DNA of 64,000 nucleotides from Sinorhizobium arboris LMG 14919 (lineage in GTDB: Bacteria; Pseudomonadota; Alphaproteobacteria; Rhizobiales; Rhizobiaceae): contig NZ_ATYB01000014.1 in assembly GCF_000427465.1 (NCBI RefSeq), positions 2,472,058 through 2,536,057 of the forward strand, written 5' to 3'. The notes beneath the pieces were generated by a model. The model saw only the letters and a list, made by a program, of their open reading frames with translations, ran no database searches and was not told the DNA's origin. Numbering within the stretch: position 1 is the stretch's first letter; each line of letters opens with the position of its first letter. Below, piece by piece: positions 18,701-29,485 of the stretch. Position numbers and translations under genes: made by a program.

Positions 18701-19108
18701 TCAAAGCAAATCCATCAGAAACGGGATCAGCGGCTCGTCGGCGGGCGGCATCGCATAGTCGCGCAGTGCCTTCGGACGCACCCACCTTATCGCCTGGCCC
18801 TCGCGGCCCTCAGCGAACCCCTCGTAGCGACGGCAGACGTAAAGCGGCATCAGAAGGTGAAAGTCGTCATAGCTGTGGCTCGCAAAGGTGAGCGGCGCCA
18901 GACAGGCAACCTTCGTGCGAATGCCGAGTTCCTCTTCGAGTTCGCGGATCAGCGTCTCTTCCGGCGTCTCGCCACTCTCGACCTTGCCGCCAGGGAACTC
19001 CCAGAGTCCCGCAAGCGGTTTGCCTTCCGGACGCTGTGCCAGCAGAACGCGCCCATCGGCGTCGACGAGCGCGCAGGCGGCCACGAGCACGATCTTCCTA
19101 TCTTGCAT
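18701..19108 (-). CDS. mutT: 8-oxo-dGTP diphosphatase (NUDIX)
   Basis: 135 aa with a full Nudix box, GKVESGETPEETL followed by IRELEEELGI (about 36-58). The start KIVLVAACALVDADGRVLLAQRPEGK and CRRYEG...IRWVRP are MutT-like. Known role: hydrolyses oxidised dGTP to prevent A:T to C:G changes. It begins 6 bp after the GNAT gene stop on the same strand, downstream of argJ; the mutT/argJ neighbourhood is common in rhizobia. Confidence 0.92.
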   Translation of the reverse strand: MQDRKIVLVAACALVDADGRVLLAQRPEGKPLAGLWEFPGGKVESGETPEETLIRELEEELGIRTKVACLAPLTFASHSYDDFHLLMPLYVCRRYEGFAEGREGQAIRWVRPKALRDYAMPPADEPLIPFLMDLL

Positions 19109-19113
19109 GTCCG

Positions 19114-19929
19114 TCAGACCTTCGGCGTTCGATAGAGATAGCGGTAGACCTCGGTGAACCCGGCCTTGCGGTACAGCTCGATCGCAGCCTCATTGTCAGC
19201 TTCCACCTGCAGCCAGGCCTTCTTTGCGCCCTTGAGGCGTGCCCACCGGAGCGAAGCGTCGAGGAGCGCCCTGCCGACGCCGCGTCGGCGCACCGCTTCG
19301 GCAACCGCGAACTGCATGATGCCGGCGAGATCATTGTCATGGACCACGAGCGATACCGCAGTCGGCCCGATCTTCCGGTCCTCGAACAGGAACAGGCCGC
19401 ACTCGGGCTTGATAGCATTGATGATCTCCGTCAGCGCGGGCTTGGCCTGCGGTGGATCCTTGCCGATCAGGATGCGGGCATCCACGAAACGGCCGACATC
19501 CTTGATCGGCAGATGGTCGATGCCTTCGCTGAAATCGCGTTCCGCCAGGTCGAGCGACAGGACCCGGCTGTGCGCAAACGCCGTCCAACCCTCGCCATCC
19601 ATATGGGCGACCATCCTAGGCGGCGTCAGCGGCGTCTGGCGAACCGTGAGAATACGGCCGGATTCGGCGAAAAGCCTGCGCGCCTTCTCCAGCCGGATGG
19701 CTATGTCGCGATAGTCGGACGGATCGAGCGGGTTGACGGAGTTAAGGCGCTTGGAAGGGTGCCCCGCCGTCAGACGGATAAGCCAGCTGCCGTCATATTG
19801 CACCGAGGCGGCCGGCCAGGCGCGAAAACCCACCGCTTCCAGCCGCCGCACGCTCGGTAGGTCGACCGTGACCGCTTCCCCGTTCCCCGCCCCGTCGGGC
19901 GGCTCTCTGCCGTTCGATGTCATGTCCAT
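19114..19929 (-). CDS. GNAT family N-acetyltransferase
   Basis: 271 aa. The C-terminal half is a GNAT domain with acetyl-CoA loop RRRGVGRALLDASLRWARLKGAK split as RRRGVGRAL near 208 and the end motif AIELYRKAGFTEVYRYLYR. The N-terminal half (RLEAVGFRAWPAASVQYDG, LNSVNPLD) belongs to the group often annotated as acetyltransferase next to argJ. Substrate unknown. It starts about 75 bp after argJ and is followed directly by mutT, suggesting one operon. Confidence 0.88.
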   Translation of the reverse strand: MDMTSNGREPPDGAGNGEAVTVDLPSVRRLEAVGFRAWPAASVQYDGSWLIRLTAGHPSKRLNSVNPLDPSDYRDIAIRLEKARRLFAESGRILTVRQTPLTPPRMVAHMDGEGWTAFAHSRVLSLDLAERDFSEGIDHLPIKDVGRFVDARILIGKDPPQAKPALTEIINAIKPECGLFLFEDRKIGPTAVSLVVHDNDLAGIMQFAVAEAVRRRGVGRALLDASLRWARLKGAKKAWLQVEADNEAAIELYRKAGFTEVYRYLYRTPKV

Positions 19930-20003
19930 AGCCTTGAATGCCGGCGGCCGGAAAGAGCGCGCGGTTTCCCCGGCCGCATCCCGCTCTCAACTCCCCGCCC
20001 ATG

Positions 20004-21245
20004 TCAGCTTCTGTAATCGCCGTTGATTTCGACATATTCCTTGGTCAAGTCGCAGGTATAGACCGTGGCCCGGCCCGACCCGAGACCGATATCGACGCGG
20101 ATCGGAATGGTCTCGCCTTGCATGACCGCTGTCGCGGCCGCTTCCGAATAGGCCGGATCGCGCTCGCCCTCGACCGCGACGCGGATATCGCCGAACCAGA
20201 TCGCCAGCCGGTCGCGCTCGGCCATCTCACCGGACTTGCCGACCGCCATGACGACACGGCCCCAATTGGCGTCCTCGCCGGCAACAGCCGTTTTGACAAG
20301 CGGCGAATTGGCTATCGAAAGCGCGATCCGTTTCGCGGCGGCATCGTTCTCCGCCCCCTCGACTGTCACCTCTACCATCTTGCGGGCGCCCTCGCCGTCG
20401 CGCACCACCTGCAACGCCAGGTCACGCAGCAGATCGTTGAGTGCGGCGCGGAACCCGTCGAGACGCGGGTCGGCGGCATCCTCCACCTTCGCCTGGCCAT
20501 CGTCCGCCGCTGCACCGGTCGCAAAAAGCATCAGAGTATCGGAGGTGGAGGTGTCGCTGTCGACCGTCACCGAATTGAAGGTCGGCCCGACGCCGGCCGC
20601 AAGCAGCGCCTGAAGCGCCGCCGGAGCAATGTCCGCATCGGTAACGACGAAGGAGAGCATGGTCGCCATGTCGGGTGCGATCATCCCGGCGCCCTTGGCA
20701 ATCCCGTTGATCACGACCTTGACCCCGCCGATCTCGGCGTCGCGGGTGGCAACCTTCGGATAGGTATCGGTCGTCATGATCGCTTTGGCCGCTTCGAGCC
20801 AGAAGTCCGGGGTGGCAGCCGCGGCAAGCCTGTCGAGAACGCCGGCGAACTTGGTTGCATCGAGCGGCTCGCCGATGACGCCCGTCGACGCCAGGAAGAT
20901 CTCCGCCTCGCTGCAGCCGACGGCCCTGGCCGCGGCCTCGGCCGTAAGCTTGGTCGCCTCCCTGCCCTTTTTTCCGGTGAATGCGTTGGCATTGCCCGAG
21001 TTGACGACGACCGCGCGCGCAATGCCGCCCGGCAGGTTCTGACGGCAGTGGTCGACCGGGGCGGAGGGGCATTTCGACCGCGTGAACACGCCGGCGACAG
21101 ATGCTGGCCGGTCGAAAAGCATCATCAGCACGTCGGTGCGGTTCTTGTACTTGATCCCTGCCGCAGCGGTCGCCATGCGTACGCCGCGAAGGGCCGGCAT
21201 TTCGGCGAAGGTTTTCGGAGCAAGCGGAGAGACGGAACCGGACAT
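20004..21245 (-). CDS. argJ: Bifunctional glutamate N-acetyltransferase/amino-acid acetyltransferase ArgJ
   Basis: 413 aa from the ATG at 21245 ([13 protein letters not shown]). The self-cleavage site is in [16 protein letters not shown]: cutting between Ala and Thr creates the alpha and beta chains with Thr as nucleophile. The start region [20 protein letters not shown] is typical. Known role: recycles acetyl from N-acetylornithine to glutamate, and in bifunctional forms also uses acetyl-CoA, for arginine synthesis. Downstream of a parvulin gene and upstream of GNAT-mutT, all on the minus strand. Confidence 0.97.
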   Translation of the reverse strand: MSGSVSPLAPKTFAEMPALRGVRMATAAAGIKYKNRTDVLMMLFDRPASVAGVFTRSKCPSAPVDHCRQNLPGGIARAVVVNSGNANAFTGKKGREATKLTAEAAARAVGCSEAEIFLASTGVIGEPLDATKFAGVLDRLAAAATPDFWLEAAKAIMTTDTYPKVATRDAEIGGVKVVINGIAKGAGMIAPDMATMLSFVVTDADIAPAALQALLAAGVGPTFNSVTVDSDTSTSDTLMLFATGAAADDGQAKVEDAADPRLDGFRAALNDLLRDLALQVVRDGEGARKMVEVTVEGAENDAAAKRIALSIANSPLVKTAVAGEDANWGRVVMAVGKSGEMAERDRLAIWFGDIRVAVEGERDPAYSEAAATAVMQGETIPIRVDIGLGSGRATVYTCDLTKEYVEINGDYRS

Positions 21246-21402
21246 GGAATTCACCTGCTATTCAGAAGCTTCGGATGTTGCGCGAAATGCCCGAACGGCA
21301 TTCAGCCGTCGGGCATCCCGATCTCTTGAGGGCCGAGCGGAGCACTGCGAGCGACGTCAGCCTCCGCCCGAGGCGTCTCCCCGAAGGGGCCGCCGCCCGT
21401 CC

Positions 21403-22257
21403 TTATTTGTTTTCCTGCGGGTTGCCGGCCTCGTCATAGGCCTTTTTGAGCGCCGGATCGGAGATTTCGACCGCAGTGCTCTCCTTCGCGGAATTCAGAA
21501 GCGCGAGATACTTGTCGCGCATCACGAGCTGGCGAACCTGAGGCTCGACCTGCTCGAGCGTCGGCGGAGCCTGGGGACGCTTGTCCTCGACGAGAATTAC
21601 ATGGAAGCCGAACTGCGTCTTGACCGGGGTCTTCGTGTAGGCGCCCTTTTCGAGCGCGAAGACGGCCGTCTCGAATTCAGGCACCATGCGGCCCTTGGTG
21701 AAGTAGCCGAGGTCGCCGCCGTCGTCCTTGTTCGGATCGGTGGACTTGGCCTTGGCGAGCTCGGCGAAATCCTTGCCCGCATCGAGCTCCTTGATGACTT
21801 CCTTCGCCTCGTCCTCGGTCTTGACGAGGATGTGGCGGGCTTTCACCTCTTCCTGCGGCGGAATCGCTGCGACTTCCTTGTCGTAGCGCGCCTTCACCTC
21901 TTCCGCCGTCACGGCATCGACCACGTGCTTCTTGAAGAAGGCGTTGTGCAATTCGCGCTCGGTCAGGAAGGCGACGCGCTGCTTGAACGCCTCGTCGTTC
22001 TGAAGCCCTTCCTTCTCGGCGTCCTTCAAAAGCAGCTTGACATCGATGACGGCCGAAAGCGCTGCGGCGCGCTTCTGTTCGTCGGGCATTCGCTGGAGCT
22101 GCGGATCGAGGCTCGTGATTGCGAGATCAAGTTCCGACTGGCGGATTTCCTGGTCGCCGACTTTCGCAATGACCGGGTCGGTCCCTTCGGCGCGGGCGGC
22201 GCCCGCTGCAATCATCGCGACCAGTGCCGCGGCCGCAAGGGTCTTGTATCTAGACAT
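21403..22257 (-). CDS. Periplasmic parvulin-type peptidyl-prolyl isomerase
   Basis: 284 aa. A signal peptide (MSRYKTLAAAALVAMIAAGAARA, given here as about 1-23) directs export. A SurA-N-like chaperone region precedes the rotamase (parvulin) domain at about 135-235, with KARHILVKTEDEAKEVI, GGDLGYFTKGRMVPEFE and TQFGFHVILVEDKR. It folds proteins in the periplasm, likely outer-membrane proteins. It is divergent from secA, so export and folding genes share an intergenic region. Confidence 0.92.
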   Translation of the reverse strand: MSRYKTLAAAALVAMIAAGAARAEGTDPVIAKVGDQEIRQSELDLAITSLDPQLQRMPDEQKRAAALSAVIDVKLLLKDAEKEGLQNDEAFKQRVAFLTERELHNAFFKKHVVDAVTAEEVKARYDKEVAAIPPQEEVKARHILVKTEDEAKEVIKELDAGKDFAELAKAKSTDPNKDDGGDLGYFTKGRMVPEFETAVFALEKGAYTKTPVKTQFGFHVILVEDKRPQAPPTLEQVEPQVRQLVMRDKYLALLNSAKESTAVEISDPALKKAYDEAGNPQENK

Positions 22258-22366
22258 GTTCCTAACCTTTCACCATTGGCCGCCAGCGCGATTGTCTCCG
22301 GCCCTCCGAGAGCTGCCACAACAACCAGAATGTGGCGGTTCTGTAGCCGTCCGGCCGTGCAAGTGC

Positions 22367-22395
22367 GTTGACATAATCCGACCCCCCTCTTATCT
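22367..22395 (+). promoter_or_regulatory. Candidate sigma-70 promoter of secA
   Basis: GTTGAC (22367-22372), 17 bases, TTATCT (22390-22395). It matches the rhizobial CTTGAC-N17-CTATAT consensus at the -35 (5 of 6) and partly at the -10. It is about 110 bp upstream of the secA start. Confidence 0.5.
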
Positions 22396-22504
22396 GTCAC
22401 GCAACCTCGCGTCCAGATCAGTTTCCGGGCGTTTCGCGGCGTGACGCGGTTTTTCGACCGCGCGCGTGAAACCCCAGGCGACAATTAAGGAAAGGACCAT
22501 TCGC

Positions 22505-25216
<2,712 letters not shown>

Positions 25217-25226
25217 TCAGCAAGTG

Positions 25227-25250
25227 CCGCGTGTCCGATCGGACACGCGG
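25227..25250. terminator. 24-bp perfect palindrome after secA
   Basis: Arms CCGCGTGTCCGA (25227-25238) and TCGGACACGCGG (25239-25250) are exact reverse complements with no spacer. It starts 10 bp after the secA stop codon. It may be a transcription end or 3' stabiliser; no T run follows. A further weaker stem (TGCCTGCC/GGTAGGCA) is just downstream. Confidence 0.55.
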
Positions 25251-25350
25251 ACGATTGTCTGCCTGCCGCTGACATGGTAGGCAGCATGCCTCACCTCAAG
25301 ATGCGCACGGAGCCCGAGCATGGGAGCTCAAAAGTCGTCGGATAAGTAAG

Positions 25351-25380
25351 CCGCAACAACGCTCTTTCTCGTTGTTGCGG
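25351..25380 (+). promoter_or_regulatory. Leader hairpin upstream of CmlA-like gene
   Basis: CCGCAACAACG (25351-25361) pairs exactly with CGTTGTTGCGG (25370-25380) around an 8-base loop CTCTTTCT given in part. It lies 75 bp before the exporter start. A 4-codon ORF (MFLI, 25426-25440) lies between it and the start. Role is inferred: terminator of secA or attenuator of the exporter. Confidence 0.45.
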
Positions 25381-25454
25381 CGTCTGTCGATCCGACCCCG
25401 TGCTGATTAGGCAGGCCGCCGCCAAATGTTCCTCATTTGAGCGGAAGTCTCTCC

Positions 25455-26654
25455 ATGTCTTCAACGCCTTCTCGTTGGCGCTATTCGCTGCCGGCAGTGC
25501 TGCTGCTGATGGCGCCCTTCGATATTCTCGCCTCCCTGGCTATGGATATCTATCTCCCCATCGTTCCGGCGATGCCCCGAATTCTCGGCACGAGCCCCGC
25601 CGTGATCCAGCTCACGCTGAGCCTCTATATGGTGATGCTCGGCCTCGGCCAGATCGTTTTCGGGCCGGTCTCCGATCGCATCGGACGGCGGCCCGTCCTG
25701 ATCGGCGGAGCCGCGCTCTTTGCCGCTGCATCGTTCTGCCTTGCGGCGTCCTCAAGCGCCATTCCTTTCGTCGCTTTCCGCTTCCTGCAAGCGGTTGGCG
25801 CCTCGGCGGCCCTGGTGGCCACCTTCGCAACGATCCGGGATGTCTATGCCGACCGTCCGGAAAGCGCGGTCATCTATAGCCTGTTCGGTTCCATCCTGGC
25901 ATTCGTGCCCGCTCTGGGACCGATAGCCGGTGCCATGCTGGCGGAGAGGCTAGGATGGCGTTCGATCTTCGTCACGCTGGGCGCGTTTGCCGTGGTCGCG
26001 CTGGTACGGGCTTTGCCGCGGTGGCATGAAACCCGGCCTTTGGCGGCAGCGGTTTCGCGGTATGCATTCGGCCCCCTGTTCCGCAGCCTTGCCTTCTGGA
26101 CCTATACGCTCGGCTTCAGCGCCGCCATGGGCACGTTCTTCGTGTTCTTTTCGACCTCGCCCCGCGTTCTGATCGACAAGGCCGGGTATTCGGAGCTGCA
26201 ATTCAGCCTCGCCTTCGCAACCGTAGCGGCCGTCATGATCTTCACGGCGCGCTTTGCCAAGCGGTTCGTCGCCCGATGGGGAACTTCGGGCAGCCTCCTG
26301 CGGGGCATGTGCATGCTGCTCCTTGGGGCGGCGCTCCTCACTGCCGGAGGAACCTTCGGCGGCCCTTCGTCCTGGACGTTCGTCGCGCCCATGTGGGTCA
26401 TGGCGGTCGGCATCGTCTTCACCGTGTCGGTGACTGCAAACGGCGCTCTCAGGGATTTTGGAGACATGGCGGGTTCGGCGGTCGCAGTCTATTTCTGCGT
26501 CCAGAGCCTCATCGTCGGGACGGCGGGCACACTGCTCGTGATCGGATTGCCCGGTGACACCGCATGGCCGCTAGCGGTTTACGCCTCGATAATGGCCGGT
26601 ATCGTGCTGATCGCGCGCCGGCGGTTGCATTCCAGCTGGCACGCACAGGCATGA
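25455..26654 (+). CDS. MFS drug exporter, CmlA/Bcr-CflA (DHA1) type
   Basis: 399 aa from the ATG at 25455, twelve predicted membrane segments. The N-terminus SRWRYSLPAVLLLMAPFD and ASLAMDIYLPIVP closely resemble plasmid chloramphenicol exporter CmlA (WRYSL...PFDLLASLGMDMYLP), and the MFS signature GPVSDRIGRRPVL follows helix 2. Further CmlA-like blocks: FATIRDVYA, GTFFVFFSTSPR, FIAPMW-like FVAPMWVMAVG, SVTANGALR. It likely exports phenicols or related compounds across the inner membrane. No integron or transposon features accompany it, so it looks chromosomal and ancestral. Substrate is inferred from resemblance only. Confidence 0.85.
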   Translation: MSSTPSRWRYSLPAVLLLMAPFDILASLAMDIYLPIVPAMPRILGTSPAVIQLTLSLYMVMLGLGQIVFGPVSDRIGRRPVLIGGAALFAAASFCLAASSSAIPFVAFRFLQAVGASAALVATFATIRDVYADRPESAVIYSLFGSILAFVPALGPIAGAMLAERLGWRSIFVTLGAFAVVALVRALPRWHETRPLAAAVSRYAFGPLFRSLAFWTYTLGFSAAMGTFFVFFSTSPRVLIDKAGYSELQFSLAFATVAAVMIFTARFAKRFVARWGTSGSLLRGMCMLLLGAALLTAGGTFGGPSSWTFVAPMWVMAVGIVFTVSVTANGALRDFGDMAGSAVAVYFCVQSLIVGTAGTLLVIGLPGDTAWPLAVYASIMAGIVLIARRRLHSSWHAQA

Positions 26655-26661
26655 TTGAAGA

Positions 26662-26686
26662 GGAAGCCGGGCAAGGCCCGGCTTCC
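26662..26686 (+). terminator. Hairpin after CmlA-like gene
   Basis: GAAGCCGGGC (26663-26672) pairs exactly with GCCCGGCTTC (26676-26685) across loop AAG, plus one flanking G-C pair. It begins about 8 bp after the stop codon. A weak T content follows, so terminator function is likely but not certain. Confidence 0.6.
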
Positions 26687-26772
26687 GCCGCCCCGACACC
26701 GGGGCTGAACCCTTTGTTAACGGTGATCTGGCAGAAGTGAGGCCCTGTATTGCGTAATGTCAGGGTGTCCTC

Positions 26773-28194
26773 GTGTTCATGGCGGTATGTCAATCGGCCG
26801 GACGAATGCTGCCGTCGGCGCTGAGGTATCGCCTGTCTCTTCTTTTGCAGGGCGTAGCGCCGCTTCTTGCGGGGAACGATCCCAGGAGCCGGGCACAGCG
26901 CGTGGCGCTCATCGCCTTTCTGATCCGCATCATCAGCGCGGCAATCGCCTTCGTCTCGCAAGTCGTCCTTGCTCGCCTCGTCGGCGAATTCGAATACGGC
27001 ATCTTCATTTTCGTCTGGGTCCTGGTCGTTCTGTTCGGAAACCTGTCCTGCCTCGGCTTCCATGCGACCGTGATCCGCTTCCTGCCGGAATACCATACGA
27101 CCGCCGCGCTTGCGAACATCCGCGGCCTGACCGCAACGGCGCGCGTCTTTGCGCTGCTTTCCGCGACCGTGCTCGCCGCAGCCGGCGGAACCGGCCTCTG
27201 GCTCTTCGGCTCCGCCATCGAAAGCTACTACCTGGTTCCCCTCTATCTCGGTCTGTTCACCCTGCCGATGATCGCCCTCGGCGACGTACTGGACGGCACC
27301 GCGCGGGCGCATAGCTGGCCGATCGTCGCGATGAGCCCGACCTATCTCGTGCGTCCGCTGCTGATCCTCGGTTTCATGGTCATCGCGATCGCCGCCGGAC
27401 TTCCGCGTGACGCGACGACAGCCATGGGCGCAGCACTGGCGGCAGCCTATGTCACCACGATTGGACAATTTCTGACGATGGCATGGCGGCTCGGCCGGCA
27501 TTACGTGCGCGGGCCGATGAAGATCGAACTCGGGCGGTGGCTCAGCGTCTCCCTGCCCATTTTTCTGGTCGACGGTTTCGGTTTCCTGCTCACCAATTCC
27601 GACGTCGTCATCGTGGGTCTCTATCTGAAACCCGACGATGTGGCCGTGTATTTTGCGGCGGCCAAGACCATGGCACTCGTCCACTTCGTCATGTTCGCCG
27701 TCAAGGCGGCGGCAGGTCCGCGTTTCTCCGCGGCAATGGCAGCAGGCGACCGCCGGCAGCTGGCGGAAATCTCCGTCGAGAGCGCGCGCTGGTCCTTCTG
27801 GCCATCCGTCGTGATCGGCGGCTGCGTGCTCGCAGCCGGCAACATGCTGCTTTCGCTGTTTGGCCCGGCTTTCACGGCCGGCGCCCCCTTGATGGCGATC
27901 CTGCTGACGGGAATTCTCGCCAAGGCCTTTGTCGGGCCCGCCGAGACACTGCTCACGATGGCGGGGCGACAAAAGCTCTGCGTCATCCTCTATGCGGCCG
28001 CACTCGGTGCGAACATCGCCCTGAACGTGACGCTCATCCCGGTCTTCGGCCTGACGGGCGCGGCCGCCGCCACCGCCGGCGCGATGTTCGTGGAGGCAGC
28101 CATACTGCACTTCGCCGTCAGGCGCACCTTCGGCTTTCCCCTGCTGGCCATTGCCGGCGCGGCGGGCATGAACAACAAGAACGAGGCGATTTAA
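26773..28194 (+). CDS. Polysaccharide flippase-like membrane protein (MATE/Wzx superfamily)
   Basis: Up to 473 aa; in-frame starts at 26773 (GTG), 26779 and 26806 (ATG, MLPSALRYRLS) are all possible. Multiple membrane helices cover the protein. The block RIISAAIAFVSQVVLARLVG followed by EFEYGIFIFVWVLV is the typical start of a polysaccharide_synt (MVF/Wzx-like) transporter. Later YLKPDDVAVYFAAAKTMALV and LIPVFGLTGAAAATAGAMF agree. These proteins flip lipid-linked sugars across the inner membrane. The gene is followed by a GNAT gene after only 3 bp, so they are an operon. Its glycan is unknown. Confidence 0.85.
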   Translation: MFMAVCQSAGRMLPSALRYRLSLLLQGVAPLLAGNDPRSRAQRVALIAFLIRIISAAIAFVSQVVLARLVGEFEYGIFIFVWVLVVLFGNLSCLGFHATVIRFLPEYHTTAALANIRGLTATARVFALLSATVLAAAGGTGLWLFGSAIESYYLVPLYLGLFTLPMIALGDVLDGTARAHSWPIVAMSPTYLVRPLLILGFMVIAIAAGLPRDATTAMGAALAAAYVTTIGQFLTMAWRLGRHYVRGPMKIELGRWLSVSLPIFLVDGFGFLLTNSDVVIVGLYLKPDDVAVYFAAAKTMALVHFVMFAVKAAAGPRFSAAMAAGDRRQLAEISVESARWSFWPSVVIGGCVLAAGNMLLSLFGPAFTAGAPLMAILLTGILAKAFVGPAETLLTMAGRQKLCVILYAAALGANIALNVTLIPVFGLTGAAAATAGAMFVEAAILHFAVRRTFGFPLLAIAGAAGMNNKNEAI

Positions 28195-28197
28195 GCC

Positions 28198-29472
28198 ATG
28201 ATCGGCAATGTCCATCTTCCCGCAGACGCGAATGGGAGCGCGAACCGCCTGCTTGGGGGTCTCGCACAATCCGGTATGGATGCGCTGCAGTCGGAGCGGA
28301 CCTTGATGGTCGGAAGGCCCGGACGGCACCTGGCGGTCTATCCGGCAAGAGCAGGATACGACCTGCAGCGGGAACTCGACTTTCTCTCCAATCGCGCCAT
28401 CGAGCAGAACGTCTTCTTCACCGGGCGCTTTCTCGCGCCGGCCATGCCGCGCCTCGAGGATCGGGTGATCCGGCTCGCGGTCCTGCGCGACACCGACGAG
28501 CAGCGAAGCCGGCTCCGGTTCCTGATGCCCTTTTCCATAGAGAAGCCCGGCTTTTCGATCGGCGCAACCATCATCCGCGCCTGGTCCAATCCTTTCGGGC
28601 CGCTGGGTACACCCCTCCTCGATGCGGAGGACGCGGCCGAAACGATCAGCAATCTCTACGAAGCTCTCGCCGCGCCCGCCGCCGGCCTGCCGCCGGTGCT
28701 CGTGCTTCCGGATATCAGGCTGAACGGCAAATTCGCGCAGCTCGCCCGTGCCGTTGCGATCGGCGAAAACCTGCCGCTGACGGTGACCGATACCTTCAGC
28801 CGGCCGATGCTCGAAAGCCTGCTGGACGGCTCCACCTATTTGCGCGAATCGATCAGCCCCCGGCATCTGCGGGAGTTGAAGCGCCAGTGGAACAATCTCG
28901 CAAGACAGGGGTCGCTGACCTACAATGTCGCGCGCCGGCCCGATGAGGTCCGCCTGCGCATGGAGGAGTTTCTGGTCCTCGAAGCGTCCGGCTGGAAAGG
29001 CCGCGAACGCAGTGCCATGATTATGGACCGGTTCCGCGCCGCTTTCGCGAGGGAGGCGGTGAACAATCTCGCCGAGGCCGACAGCGTCCGCATTCACACG
29101 CTCGATCTGGACGGCAAGGCGATCGCGACCATTATCGTTCTGCTGATGGCCGGCGAAGCCTACACCTGGAAGACTGCCTATGACGAGCGCTTCGCGAAAC
29201 ACTCGCCAGGAAAGCTGCTTGCCGCAGAGCTCACGGAGTGGCATCTCGACGACGCCAATATCATCCGCTCCGATTCCTGCGCGGTTCCCGATCACCCGGT
29301 CATGAGCCGCCTCTGGCAGGAGCGCGAGGAGATGGGCACGCTCGTGATCGGGCTCGAACAGAACCGTGACCGCGACGTGCGCCAGGTCGCCGCTCAGCTC
29401 CACCTTTATCGCAACACCCGCAATATGGCCCGCCTGCTGCGTGAAAAGATCCGGGCGCTCGCCGGCCGCTGA
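28198..29472 (+). CDS. GNAT/FemAB-like acetyltransferase (CelD/BioF2-type domain)
   Basis: 424 aa, beginning 3 bp after the flippase stop. The C-terminal half (about 200-370) contains LKRQWNNLARQGSLTYNVAR, EEFLVLEASGWKGR, and the acetyl-CoA-region block KAIATIIVLLMAGEAYTWKTAYDERFAKHSPG. This is the acetyltransferase_6 (FemAB/CelD-like) pattern found in polysaccharide-modification proteins. The N-terminal half has no recognised domain. With the flippase it may acylate a surface glycan or lipid; that pairing is the only clue to substrate. It is convergent with the acyl-CoA synthetase. Confidence 0.78.
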   Translation: MIGNVHLPADANGSANRLLGGLAQSGMDALQSERTLMVGRPGRHLAVYPARAGYDLQRELDFLSNRAIEQNVFFTGRFLAPAMPRLEDRVIRLAVLRDTDEQRSRLRFLMPFSIEKPGFSIGATIIRAWSNPFGPLGTPLLDAEDAAETISNLYEALAAPAAGLPPVLVLPDIRLNGKFAQLARAVAIGENLPLTVTDTFSRPMLESLLDGSTYLRESISPRHLRELKRQWNNLARQGSLTYNVARRPDEVRLRMEEFLVLEASGWKGRERSAMIMDRFRAAFAREAVNNLAEADSVRIHTLDLDGKAIATIIVLLMAGEAYTWKTAYDERFAKHSPGKLLAAELTEWHLDDANIIRSDSCAVPDHPVMSRLWQEREEMGTLVIGLEQNRDRDVRQVAAQLHLYRNTRNMARLLREKIRALAGR

Positions 29473-29485
29473 TCCTTCCAGCCTG

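Noticed and set aside
25288..25347. Short ORF MPHLKMRTEPEHG before the exporter
   Set aside because: No ribosome-binding site and no hairpin link; weaker than the 4-codon ORF closer to the start.
26509..29403. A 964-aa open frame antisense to the exporter, flippase and GNAT genes
   Set aside because: It spans three convincing sense genes, is full of Arg/Gly/His as expected of a reverse-frame artefact, and shows no domain.
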